From Winogradskyella_A sp963966315 (GTDB lineage Bacteria > Bacteroidota > Bacteroidia > Flavobacteriales > Flavobacteriaceae), in contig CAWZYX010000132.1 in the NCBI GenBank assembly GCA_963966315.1, positions 1-7,960 of the forward strand: a stretch of 7,960 bases of DNA, given 5' to 3'. Position 1 is the stretch's first letter; the number at the start of each line of letters is the position of its first letter. The notes beneath the pieces were generated by a model that ran no database searches, was not told where the DNA came from, and saw nothing but the letters and a program-made list of their open reading frames with translations. This document shows, piece by piece, positions 1 to 6,117 of the stretch. Position numbers and translations under genes: made by a program.

Positions 1-173
1 GTTCTTGTGATAATCTGATCGCTGTAAATACCATTTAAATGGCGATAATCCTCCACAATAGAAAGATAGACAGAGGTGGAGTTTTCGCCCGGTTCGATAT
101 ATCCCGAAAAGTGATATTGACCCTGGGCATGCCATGAGAACAACATGATAAATAAAGCAGTACAAACTCTCAT
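1..173 (-). CDS. Secreted protein of unknown function, N-terminal part (runs off left edge)
   Basis: This frame is open from an ATG at 173 down to the window edge, giving 57 codons of a longer gene. It begins MRVCTALFIMLFSWHAQGQY, a short basic start and a hydrophobic stretch ending in HAQG, which looks like a type I signal peptide cleaved near residue 17-19, so the product should be exported to the periplasm or beyond. An in-frame TAG at 185-183 lies four codons upstream, making this the most upstream ATG; M10 is a poorer alternative because it would cut into the signal peptide. The mature part reads YHFSGYIEPGENSTSVYLSI, then VEDYRHLNGIYSDQII. The alternating pattern suggests a beta-rich N-terminal domain. 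From memory, similar N-termini occur on flavobacterial sensor or regulator proteins with TPR and helix-turn-helix parts, but that cannot be confirmed from 57 residues. It is divergent from the yqaE-like gene. Confidence 0.72.
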   Translation of the reverse strand, partial: MRVCTALFIMLFSWHAQGQYHFSGYIEPGENSTSVYLSIVEDYRHLNGIYSDQIITR

Positions 174-214
174 GAAACGAAACTACATAAATTTCGAGAA
201 ATTTGATATGAGAC

Positions 215-248
215 AGCTTGAATCTGTAACAAAAAAGACGATTAAGCT
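215..248. repeat. Imperfect inverted repeat in the divergent spacer before the yqaE-like gene
   Basis: AGCTTGAATC at 215-224 is nearly the reverse complement of GATTAAGCT at 240-248. Nine bases pair on each side with one bulged G, around a 15-base A-rich loop. It lies between the divergent secreted-protein gene and the yqaE-like gene, 35 bases before the latter's ATG. It could be an operator or a leader hairpin; it could also be chance in AT-rich DNA. There is no T-run directly after it, so it does not look like a terminator. Confidence 0.3.
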
Positions 249-283
249 ACCAGTAATTACATCATTATCAATTAACGACATTT

Positions 284-442
284 ATGAGTATCTGGCGCGT
301 TCTGTTGTCTATTGTCTGTCCTCCCCTGGCCGTATTGGATAAGGGCTGCGGCTCAATTTTTATTGTCTTTTTGCTTTGGCTCTGCGGCTGGGTGCCAGGA
401 GTAATTGCCGCTTTGGTCATCCTTAACAACCCTGAGCGTTAA
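284..442 (+). CDS. YqaE/Pmp3 family small membrane protein
   Basis: A complete 52-codon frame starts with ATG at 284 and ends with TAA at 440-442. The product begins MSIWRVLLSIVCPPLAVLDK and continues through GCGSIFIVFLLWLCGWVPGV to a NNPER end. This has the hallmarks of the YqaE/Pmp3 (UPF0057) family: the PPLAV motif after the first helix, a GCGS turn, and a G-x-VPG-V-I-A-A segment in the second helix, at the usual length of about 50 residues. Two membrane helices are visible, about residues 3-18 and 24-46. Family members are inner (plasma) membrane proteins tied to salt or cold stress and membrane potential in yeast and plants; the bacterial role is poorly known. No Shine-Dalgarno sequence is visible, which is normal for this phylum. 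It lies 75 bases before the SnoaL-like gene on the same strand, with no clear terminator between. Confidence 0.93.
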   Translation: MSIWRVLLSIVCPPLAVLDKGCGSIFIVFLLWLCGWVPGVIAALVILNNPER

Positions 443-488
443 TGTTATGGTAATGAATCTTTTATAAAAAAAAGTGTAGAGAATTTTA

Positions 489-496
489 TAACTTTA
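489..496 (+). promoter_or_regulatory. Weak -7-like promoter element before the SnoaL-like gene
   Basis: TAACTTTA at 489-496 differs from the Bacteroidota TAnnTTTG element by its last base, 21 bases before the ATG at 518. No TTG sits at a suitable distance upstream, so this is only a candidate. Transcription might instead come through from the yqaE-like gene. Confidence 0.25.
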
Positions 497-517
497 ACAG
501 ACTTAAAATCAATAGAT

Positions 518-880
518 ATGACCACTAAAGACATTGCAGAAAAATTGGTAGGCTATTGCCGTAATCAGCAGGAAGATAAGGCTTATCAGGAATTATACAG
601 TCCTGAGATCATCAGTATTGAAATGCAAGAACCCATGCAGGAAGTTCGTGGTTTTGAAGGCTTGCAAAAAAAAGGACAATGGTGGAACGAGAACTTTGAA
701 GTTCACGCAACTAAGGTATCCGATCCTTTGGTGGCAGATAACCACTTTAGCGTGAAGTTTTGGATGGATACAACCCATAAACCCAGTGGTCAGCGTTCTC
801 AGATGAATGAGATTGGCATCTATGAAGTCAAAGATGGCAAGATCTGTAAAGAACAGTTTTTTTACGATACTGGCGCCTAG
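518..880 (+). CDS. SnoaL-like / NTF2-fold family protein
   Basis: This 120-residue protein (ATG 518, TAG 878-880) has the size and layout of a single NTF2-like/SnoaL-like domain. An N-terminal helix with IAEKLVGYCR is followed by a second helix (residues 16-27, YQELYSPE) leading into the first strand. The EVRGFEGLQKKGQWW segment (42-56) is typical of these proteins. A curved sheet follows (61-83 and 97-116), with the common ending YEVKDGKICKEQFFY. These domains form a cone-shaped pocket; members range from cyclases and isomerases to proteins of unknown role, and nothing here fixes a substrate. There is no signal peptide, so it should be cytoplasmic. The start is the only sensible ATG and has an A/T-rich leader. 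A run of eight A at 666-673 lies inside the gene. It precedes lipB by 55 bases, but lipB has its own promoter-like element. Confidence 0.85.
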   Translation: MTTKDIAEKLVGYCRNQQEDKAYQELYSPEIISIEMQEPMQEVRGFEGLQKKGQWWNENFEVHATKVSDPLVADNHFSVKFWMDTTHKPSGQRSQMNEIGIYEVKDGKICKEQFFYDTGA

Positions 881-895
881 CTTTCAGAAGCGTTC

Positions 896-931
896 TTGCG
901 GAATCATTCCAGTTTAATTGTGCTATCTTTG
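896..931 (+). promoter_or_regulatory. Probable lipB promoter (TTG ... TATCTTTG)
   Basis: TATCTTTG at 924-931 matches the Bacteroidota -7 consensus TAnnTTTG exactly. A TTG at 896-898 is the nearest -33 candidate, with a 25-base spacer, slightly longer than usual. Transcription would be expected to start about 5-8 bases after the element, around 936-939, which coincides with the lipB GTG start. The -7 match is strong; the -33 assignment is weak. Confidence 0.6.
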
Positions 932-935
932 CACT

Positions 936-1685
936 GTGAATAAAACAGTATTACTCGAAGACTTTGGGTTGAAAGACTACAAAGAAACCTGGGATTATCA
1001 GGAGCAACTCTTCAAGCAAATCCTTGATACTAAGATCAAGAACAGGAGAGAGGGGGCTGACCTTCCCACGAGAAATCATTTTTTGTTCGTAGAGCACCCA
1101 CATGTCTATACCCTTGGAAAGAGTGGGGACCTCGGGAACCTATTGCTCGATGAAGAGCAACTTACCGAAAAGGGTGCCACATTCTACAAGATCAATCGCG
1201 GTGGGGACATTACCTATCACGGCCCTGGCCAGATCGTTGGCTACCCGATTCTGGACCTCGATAATTTTTTCACCGATATCCATAAGTACTTGAGATTGCT
1301 TGAGGAAATGATTATTCTTACTCTGGCGGAGTACGGGATAAAAACAGAGCGCAGTCCCGGCGAGACAGGTGTATGGCTGGACGTGGGTACGCCATTTGCC
1401 AGAAAGATCTGTGCCATGGGTGTGCGCGCTAGCAGATGGGTTACCATGCACGGCTTTGCCCTAAATGTGAATGCCGATCTGGGATATTTTGATCACATTA
1501 TTCCCTGTGGCATCCGCGGGAAATCTGTGACGTCCCTGAACGTGGAGCTGGGTGTGGATCAGGTTGACCAAGGGGAGGTCAAGGAGAAGCTACTGAACCA
1601 TTTCGAAGACCTGTTTGAGGCGACACTCATAAAAGGTAAGAAAAATCTTCAAGAAGAAATAAAGGGCCTTCCAAAATTTACCTGA
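936..1685 (+). CDS. lipB: Octanoyl-[acyl-carrier-protein]-protein N-octanoyltransferase (lipoate biosynthesis)
   Basis: LipB moves the octanoyl group from octanoyl-ACP to a lysine on lipoyl domains of 2-oxoacid dehydrogenases and the glycine cleavage H protein; LipA then inserts sulfur. The 249-residue product has the family signatures: FVEHPHVYTLGKSG near residue 50, RGGDITYHGPGQ at 88-99, catalytic Lys157 in ARKICAMGVR, and catalytic Cys191 in IIPCGIRGKSVTSL. It is cytoplasmic, of normal length and intact. I chose GTG at 936 because homologous sequence begins at NKTVLLEDFGLKDYKETWDY. A TTG at 918 would extend the frame by six codons, but it places the promoter element 924-931 inside the coding region and adds a non-homologous MCYLCT. 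No Shine-Dalgarno is present. Its 3' end faces the minus-strand ndpA gene across 134 bases. lipA is not in this window. Confidence 0.96.
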   Translation: MNKTVLLEDFGLKDYKETWDYQEQLFKQILDTKIKNRREGADLPTRNHFLFVEHPHVYTLGKSGDLGNLLLDEEQLTEKGATFYKINRGGDITYHGPGQIVGYPILDLDNFFTDIHKYLRLLEEMIILTLAEYGIKTERSPGETGVWLDVGTPFARKICAMGVRASRWVTMHGFALNVNADLGYFDHIIPCGIRGKSVTSLNVELGVDQVDQGEVKEKLLNHFEDLFEATLIKGKKNLQEEIKGLPKFT

Positions 1686-1819
1686 GAAAAGTGAAGGGCC
1701 AGAATTCTGAACTCTCGAGAACTATTAAGCCATCATAAGCTTTCAATGTTTTTAGGGTTGGGCTGGCATAAATTAGGATTTTTTATGGTGGTTGGTGTTC
1801 ATAGTCCGGTCTGTAGAAG

Positions 1820-2869
1820 TCAAGATTCAGCGTTGAAGAACACTTTGTAGTAGTGCATCTTTTTATCCTGGTCGTAACCGCGTTCCAGGTACTCTGTGGC
1901 AGCATCAGGTGCATCCACATCAATTTTGATCTTCATATGGGTGTCGAGTTTGATCTCTGTCTTTATTTTCTGTTTCTGTTTGCGCACGACGGGAGGTGAT
2001 ACCTCAAACTGATTGCGAAGTGTGATCTTGTGTTCCGTTTCATAGGATTTTCGGAAGTCCTCAAATAGCTTCAGGTGGTCTTCGGTTTCCAGAACCTCTT
2101 CTTCAAAGTCGGTTGCGTTCACCACTTCGTTCTCTTTAAAATAGTCGATTGTTTTTGCAAGAAAATTACTATGATCCTGACCTCCAAACTGCGGTTGAAG
2201 CACTTCTTTAGAAAACTCACGACACATCTCCATATAGTTCTTGGTATGCTGGTTGTGGTCGTCCGGGTACTTGATATTTAAAAAATGCCTGGTCCAGTAC
2301 TGCGCGTCATAACTATTGTGGTCTACACTAAACACGATAGGGCCCTCGCTATCGGAAAAATTCAGGATCAGGCAGCCCTTGTCTACCTTTTTAGATTGAA
2401 TGCCTTTCTGAACCACAATATCGTAGTGGGTGTCTTCCTTAAAGGTTTGAAAAAAATCCGTTTTGGTTTCAATCTTAAAGATACCGAGTGACTGCACAAA
2501 AGAATCTTCATACTGCACATTATCAAACAGGCATACGAGCACATCACCCGTTTTGATCTGTGAAGAATTAGATTGCTCAAACAGATGCATCACTATGTTC
2601 TGAGAGCATTCTACAAAGGCCTCGTCATTCTCAAAAATTTGTTTCGAATAAGCGTTGATCTCATTGAGTTCGATCTGCGCATGGTGATGAAATCTGAAGC
2701 TCTCTGTAGCACTGACAAATGGCTTAAGCGTAAAAGGGACCAAAAGGTCGTAGGTCACATCGTCCAGACCAATGATCGTGTTAGAGAAGGCATTTTTAGT
2801 GTCGTTGTATTTATTGCCAACTTTATGAATGATACATTTTTTAAGTCTGGCTTTTTGTCTTTTTATCAT
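1820..2869 (-). CDS. Nucleoid-associated protein of the NdpA/YejK (NA37) family
   Basis: The 349-residue product is close in size to E. coli YejK (about 335 residues), a DNA-binding protein of the bacterial nucleoid. Recognition rests on the overall pattern: an early IIHKVGNKYND (13-23), a conserved YDLLVPFTLKPF block (40-51), the SFRFHHHAQIELNEI block (57-71), a mid-protein strand region KGCLILNFSD (164-173), and a W-x-R-x-F-L-N motif in YWTRHFLNIK (191-200). The tail (296-318) is rich in Lys and ends in beta-like KIKIDVD, which may contact DNA. There is no signal peptide, so it is cytoplasmic. The ATG at 2869 begins MIKRQKARLKKCIIHK; no better start lies downstream. It follows the lipoprotein gene by 78 bases on the same strand and may be the last gene of that operon. 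The molecular role in Bacteroidota is not well established. Family assignment is from recall, not a search. Confidence 0.82.
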   Translation of the reverse strand: MIKRQKARLKKCIIHKVGNKYNDTKNAFSNTIIGLDDVTYDLLVPFTLKPFVSATESFRFHHHAQIELNEINAYSKQIFENDEAFVECSQNIVMHLFEQSNSSQIKTGDVLVCLFDNVQYEDSFVQSLGIFKIETKTDFFQTFKEDTHYDIVVQKGIQSKKVDKGCLILNFSDSEGPIVFSVDHNSYDAQYWTRHFLNIKYPDDHNQHTKNYMEMCREFSKEVLQPQFGGQDHSNFLAKTIDYFKENEVVNATDFEEEVLETEDHLKLFEDFRKSYETEHKITLRNQFEVSPPVVRKQKQKIKTEIKLDTHMKIKIDVDAPDAATEYLERGYDQDKKMHYYKVFFNAES

Positions 2870-2947
2870 TTTTGAGATGGTCAGATAGTTGATAAATAGT
2901 GTCTTTTTTGCTGGGATCTGCAGGTTGTCATATGGTCTGTAAAACAG

Positions 2948-5284
2948 CTATTGTAGTTTCAGGATACTGATGGCCTTTGGTCCTGTTTGAAGTACCACCT
3001 CAAGACCCCGATTGACATCTAGGTCAGCCATAGAGATTTGTGAGACACCAAATATGGGAAACCCACTGATGGGCTGTCCCTGACTGTCGTACAGATATGC
3101 TTTTTTAGACTGCCTGTCTGTAGTGGTGACATAAATTTTGTCATTCAGATAAAAAATCTGAGGCTTGCTGTAGATCCCGTAATCCAGGTCCACAGATTTT
3201 AGTTTAATGTTCAACTTGTTTTCGGTTTGGGTCACCAGTGTTTTGCTGGTGGTCACCAGAGAATGTTCTTCAGGGAGACCAAGTGTTTGTTTGTTGACCT
3301 TCCCTTTAGTGTCGACCTGAACTAACTCCCCAGAGCGACTAGTGGTGGTGAATTGAAGCTGATACAGGAACATTTCGTTGTCTGAAAAATCAAAGGACTC
3401 AGAAACCCTTATTCTGTTTTGTCCACGGCGATTGAGAATTCGCAATTTGTCCTCGGTCTTAAATACAATGTAGTCTTTTCTGTTGATTCTAAAATGTTTG
3501 GGTTGAGAACTGATATTCTTATCAGGGCGGTAATTGAAACCGCTGACCCGTTTACCCTTAGCGTTGAGCATCAGAAGTTCTGTTGCCTGGGTGATGAGCA
3601 ACCTGTAGTTTCTATTGCCGTCGTAGTCAAAAACCGAAAGAGGTTGGGTAATGGGATCCTTAAAATCAAGAGGGAAAGGTGCCACGTTATTACCGTTTCG
3701 GTCCAACACATATAATTTGTCCGGGGTGCAAAAGGCCAGCTGAAGTCGTCCATTCTTATACATGTCTATTTGCTCTATTCTTCCTAGGATGGGTCCGCTC
3801 ATGCGTTTTTTCCAATTGATCTTGCCATTATTTGAGATGAGGTATAGTTGATTTTGTACATCCTGCACCACGATGTCTTTTCCACCCGTCAGATGATTGT
3901 CTGCCAGCTGTGGCGATGAAAGAAGTTCGGCGTCGATTTCCAAAGACGACACTTCCACCACCGGTTGCCTATTCCTTTTTTCGGAATAATCGGAAAGCAG
4001 CCCGTTAACATGAAGGAATGCAGCCTCCTTGCTAATTTGAAAATAAGAGGTGTTATAGTTTTCTGCGGCTGTCGGGTAGAGTTCCTTTAGCATACTGTCG
4101 TTGCCGTAAGACATATAGCTGAACTGCGACCTTAGTTTTTGGGAAAGGTCCTTGTATTTTTGGGAATTAATGACTGTACTGCCGTTGAGATAATCTGAAA
4201 GTGCCATCTTAAGGCTCCTCATGGAACTTGAAAAGAGCACAAAGGTCTCAAAGGCTGCAAGGTACTCGTAGTTTCCAAATCGGAGGAGGTCGTGGTAGGA
4301 GGAAAAATAGCCTTCCTTCCACGGATTGTCATAAATTGGTATTTCCCTGAACTCTTCTTGCTGTTCGAGGTTAAGTTCGTCAATGAGCCTTGTGGTCCCT
4401 TCTAACTGAATCAGCCCGATGAAATCATTATTCAGCTGCAATACCCCAATTTCTGTTATGATGGGGAGAAGATTGGGTAATGAATCATTAGCTGTCTTGC
4501 TGACAACAGAATTCAAATTAGGCTGCAGCAGTTGCCATTGTGAGGACTGTGCCGAAATGACTTCCAGAAGCTTGGACGTGGCAGGACCCTTTAGTTTTTT
4601 GGTGAGATTACTGTCAGGAACCATGATGCCTGAAAAATCAAAATCCCCATCGTTCATCTTACCGTATAGTACCGTATTGGAAGCAATGGTACTTGTGGTG
4701 TCGCCGCAGTACAGCTGAGAAAGTGGGATTGCAGGATCACCTTGGAGGTACAGCGTAAAACTTGATGGTTGCCGTTCAACCTTCACCAGCCTATTGGCCA
4801 GGGTAGGCCGATAATTCTTTTTCGAACTAAGCAGGACACTGTCATTGCTGATCATCAAATGATCATTCTGCGTTAATTGATAAAGGGGAATTGGGGTTTG
4901 CTCCGGATCAAATCTACTGATGGAACCGGCAGTCTTAGTGATGGGTATAGAATCTGAAGAGGGCATTAGTTTGCCGGAGAGGACAAAATTGAAGGAGTCT
5001 TTTTCATAGAGCCCCAGATGAAGGCGTTCAAATTCGTGTTCGGTAACCACCTCTGAAATAGTGGAAAGGTGTTTACTGCTGCAGCCCAGATATTTTAATT
5101 GTTGGAGGTATTGTTTTATTTCGGAACTGTTGTTGGTGCTCAAAACTACCTGGGGGTCATCGGGTAAATAAAAAGGCAGACTATTGGAGTTCTCAGTACC
5201 GGGTTGGCAGGAAAACATCATGAAAAAACCTGTGAGCAGAAATAAAATACGGTGCATAAACAGCTCGGTTAAGAATCGATACAT
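2948..5284 (-). CDS. Lipoprotein of unknown function with C-terminal beta-propeller-like repeats
   Basis: The 778-codon frame encodes a lipoprotein: a hydrophobic signal RILFLLTGFFMMFSC (12-26) ends in a lipobox with Cys26. The residues after Cys (QPGTE) lack the acidic cluster described as a surface-export signal in Flavobacteriia, so a periplasm-facing position is plausible. Residues 36-450 form a mixed domain starting LPFYLPDDPQVVLSTNN, vaguely like DUF3352-type proteins (low confidence). From about 455 to the end, a motif of hydrophobic strand plus D/N-x-x-G-x recurs: LYLISNNGK (480), LYVLDRNGN (524), LLMLNAKGK (570), LRILNRRGQ (614), LVQVDTKGK (654), YLYDSQGQP (730). FG-GAP-like DYDGNRN (553) and ADLDVNRG (753) also occur, suggesting a six- or seven-bladed propeller. 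Met10 (start at 5257) is an equally good start, giving a 17-residue signal, and is favoured if the promoter at 5290-5297 is used. The gene lies 17 bases after rnhB. No enzyme motif is visible. Confidence 0.9.
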   Translation of the reverse strand: MYRFLTELFMHRILFLLTGFFMMFSCQPGTENSNSLPFYLPDDPQVVLSTNNSSEIKQYLQQLKYLGCSSKHLSTISEVVTEHEFERLHLGLYEKDSFNFVLSGKLMPSSDSIPITKTAGSISRFDPEQTPIPLYQLTQNDHLMISNDSVLLSSKKNYRPTLANRLVKVERQPSSFTLYLQGDPAIPLSQLYCGDTTSTIASNTVLYGKMNDGDFDFSGIMVPDSNLTKKLKGPATSKLLEVISAQSSQWQLLQPNLNSVVSKTANDSLPNLLPIITEIGVLQLNNDFIGLIQLEGTTRLIDELNLEQQEEFREIPIYDNPWKEGYFSSYHDLLRFGNYEYLAAFETFVLFSSSMRSLKMALSDYLNGSTVINSQKYKDLSQKLRSQFSYMSYGNDSMLKELYPTAAENYNTSYFQISKEAAFLHVNGLLSDYSEKRNRQPVVEVSSLEIDAELLSSPQLADNHLTGGKDIVVQDVQNQLYLISNNGKINWKKRMSGPILGRIEQIDMYKNGRLQLAFCTPDKLYVLDRNGNNVAPFPLDFKDPITQPLSVFDYDGNRNYRLLITQATELLMLNAKGKRVSGFNYRPDKNISSQPKHFRINRKDYIVFKTEDKLRILNRRGQNRIRVSESFDFSDNEMFLYQLQFTTTSRSGELVQVDTKGKVNKQTLGLPEEHSLVTTSKTLVTQTENKLNIKLKSVDLDYGIYSKPQIFYLNDKIYVTTTDRQSKKAYLYDSQGQPISGFPIFGVSQISMADLDVNRGLEVVLQTGPKAISILKLQ

Positions 5285-5289
5285 CGCTA

Positions 5290-5297
5290 CAAATATA
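5290..5297 (-). promoter_or_regulatory. Possible internal promoter element for the lipoprotein gene
   Basis: Read on the minus strand, TATATTTG occupies 5297-5290, an exact match to TAnnTTTG, in the 17-base gap between rnhB and the lipoprotein gene. A transcript from here would start about at the upstream ATG (5284), leaving the Met10 codon at 5257 with a leader of roughly 25 bases. No TTG is found at the right distance upstream (the nearest is at 5331-5329, with a 31-base gap), so activity is uncertain. Confidence 0.35.
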
Positions 5298-5301
5298 TTG
5301 G

Positions 5302-5904
5302 TTAAAGCGCTAAACGAAACTGCTTGGGCAATAAATTAAATGAGCGTCTGTGGTGTCTGGTGATTCCGTGGGTTTTAATGGCTTCGCGATGGGCTTTGGT
5401 AGGGTATCCTTTGTTTTTGTTCCATTGGTACTGCGGAAAGGACCGATGTAATTCTTCCATATAATCGTCTCTGTAGGTTTTGGCCAGAATGGAGGCGGCT
5501 GCGATATTGAGGAATTTAGAATCTCCTTTCACGATGGTTTGATAAGGTACCTTATTATATGGTATAAACTTGTTACCATCCACACTTATGAATTCGGGTT
5601 GAGGTGCGAGACCTTCAATGGCAAGATGCATGGCCTGGATGGAGGCTTTTAAAATATTGGTCTTGTCAATACGCGCTTCATTGACAAAGGCCACCTTGTA
5701 GCATATGGCTGCTTCTTCTATTATGGTTCTTAGTTCATAGCGGTTCGTTTTGGATACCTGCTTGGAATCGTTGAGCAGGTCATTTGTAAAAGAGGATGGC
5801 AGGATCACCGCAGCGGCAACAACGGGGCCGGCCAGACATCCTCTTCCTGCTTCATCGGTACCGCATTCTAAGGGGTATTCAGAGAATTGAATTTTTAAAG
5901 ACAT
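5302..5904 (-). CDS. rnhB: Ribonuclease HII
   Basis: RNase HII cuts the RNA strand of RNA-DNA hybrids and nicks 5' of single ribonucleotides in DNA, starting ribonucleotide excision repair. The 200-residue protein has every family signature. The metal-binding residues are Asp17 and Glu18 in CGTDEAGRGCLAGPVVAAAV, Asp109 in ISVDGNK, and Asp146 in LAKTYRDDYM. Also present are DSKQ (46-49), KGD (127-129) with the IAAASILAK helix, and NKGYPTKAH (164-172). Length is normal and the gene appears intact. The ATG at 5904 gives MSLKIQFSEYPLECGTDEAG, matching the usual short lead before the first catalytic Asp. The product is cytoplasmic. It is the first gene of the minus-strand block and is divergent from the SusC gene; its promoter is probably at 5950-5983. 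Confidence 0.97.
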   Translation of the reverse strand: MSLKIQFSEYPLECGTDEAGRGCLAGPVVAAAVILPSSFTNDLLNDSKQVSKTNRYELRTIIEEAAICYKVAFVNEARIDKTNILKASIQAMHLAIEGLAPQPEFISVDGNKFIPYNKVPYQTIVKGDSKFLNIAAASILAKTYRDDYMEELHRSFPQYQWNKNKGYPTKAHREAIKTHGITRHHRRSFNLLPKQFRLAL

Positions 5905-5949
5905 TTAACTAATTTTTAAAAAAACTAAAACAGGGACGCAACCATTTTA

Positions 5950-5983
5950 AAAATATACCATCTACCTAGTGAGTGTCTGGCAA
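5950..5983 (-). promoter_or_regulatory. Candidate rnhB promoter
   Basis: On the minus strand TTTG begins at 5984 (TTG at 5983-5981), followed by 23 bases and then TATATTTT at 5957-5950. The latter differs from TAnnTTTG only at its last base. The expected start of transcription is near 5943, leaving a leader of about 40 bases before the rnhB ATG at 5904. A second, weaker TATATTTA at 6014-6007 lies further upstream on the same strand. Confidence 0.4.
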
Positions 5984-6023
5984 AAACCACATCGTTAACG
6001 CATCTTTAAATATAGTGCAAAGT

Positions 6024-6051
6024 TGATAAAAGGCTTAACACATTTTTATCA
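6024..6051. repeat. 8-base inverted repeat in the rnhB/susC divergent spacer
   Basis: TGATAAAA at 6024-6031 and TTTTATCA at 6044-6051 are perfect reverse complements separated by 12 bases. The repeat ends 7 bases before the -33 candidate of the SusC promoter (6059-6061), a usual place for an activator site. It lies upstream of both candidate promoters, so a terminator role is unlikely. AT-rich composition makes a chance repeat possible. Confidence 0.35.
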
Positions 6052-6058
6052 GAAACAC

Positions 6059-6089
6059 TTGCTTATTTAATATTTAATTAAGATGTTTG
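6059..6089 (+). promoter_or_regulatory. Candidate promoter of the SusC/RagA gene
   Basis: TTG at 6059-6061 is followed by a 20-base spacer and GATGTTTG at 6082-6089, which matches TAnnTTTG except for the first base. Spacing fits the Bacteroidota form. The start of transcription would be around 6096, giving a leader of about 22 bases before the ATG at 6118. No Shine-Dalgarno sequence is seen in that leader. Confidence 0.45.
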
Positions 6090-6117
6090 CATCAAGACTA
6101 ACTCAAATAATTGTTTT

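Noticed and set aside
145..342. 65-codon plus-strand open frame overlapping the start of the left-edge gene
   Set aside because: It overlaps both the antisense signal-peptide gene and, in another frame, the YqaE-like gene, whose motifs are clear. Its own product has no recognisable features.
918..935. TTG-initiated six-codon extension of lipB
   Set aside because: The added residues are not homologous to LipB, and the segment contains the promoter -7 element.
1686..1819. Terminator between the converging lipB and ndpA genes
   Set aside because: There are short palindromes (CAGAATTCTG at 1700-1709, TCTCGAGA nearby) and a T-run near 1780, but no GC-rich stem directly before a T-run on either strand.
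2573..2875. 100-codon plus-strand frame opposite ndpA
   Set aside because: It is antisense to the conserved N-terminal part of NdpA and shows no family features or promoter.
4419..4718. 99-codon plus-strand frame opposite the lipoprotein gene
   Set aside because: It is a shadow of a long, continuous coding frame with a clear lipoprotein signal; its product is unlike any family I know.
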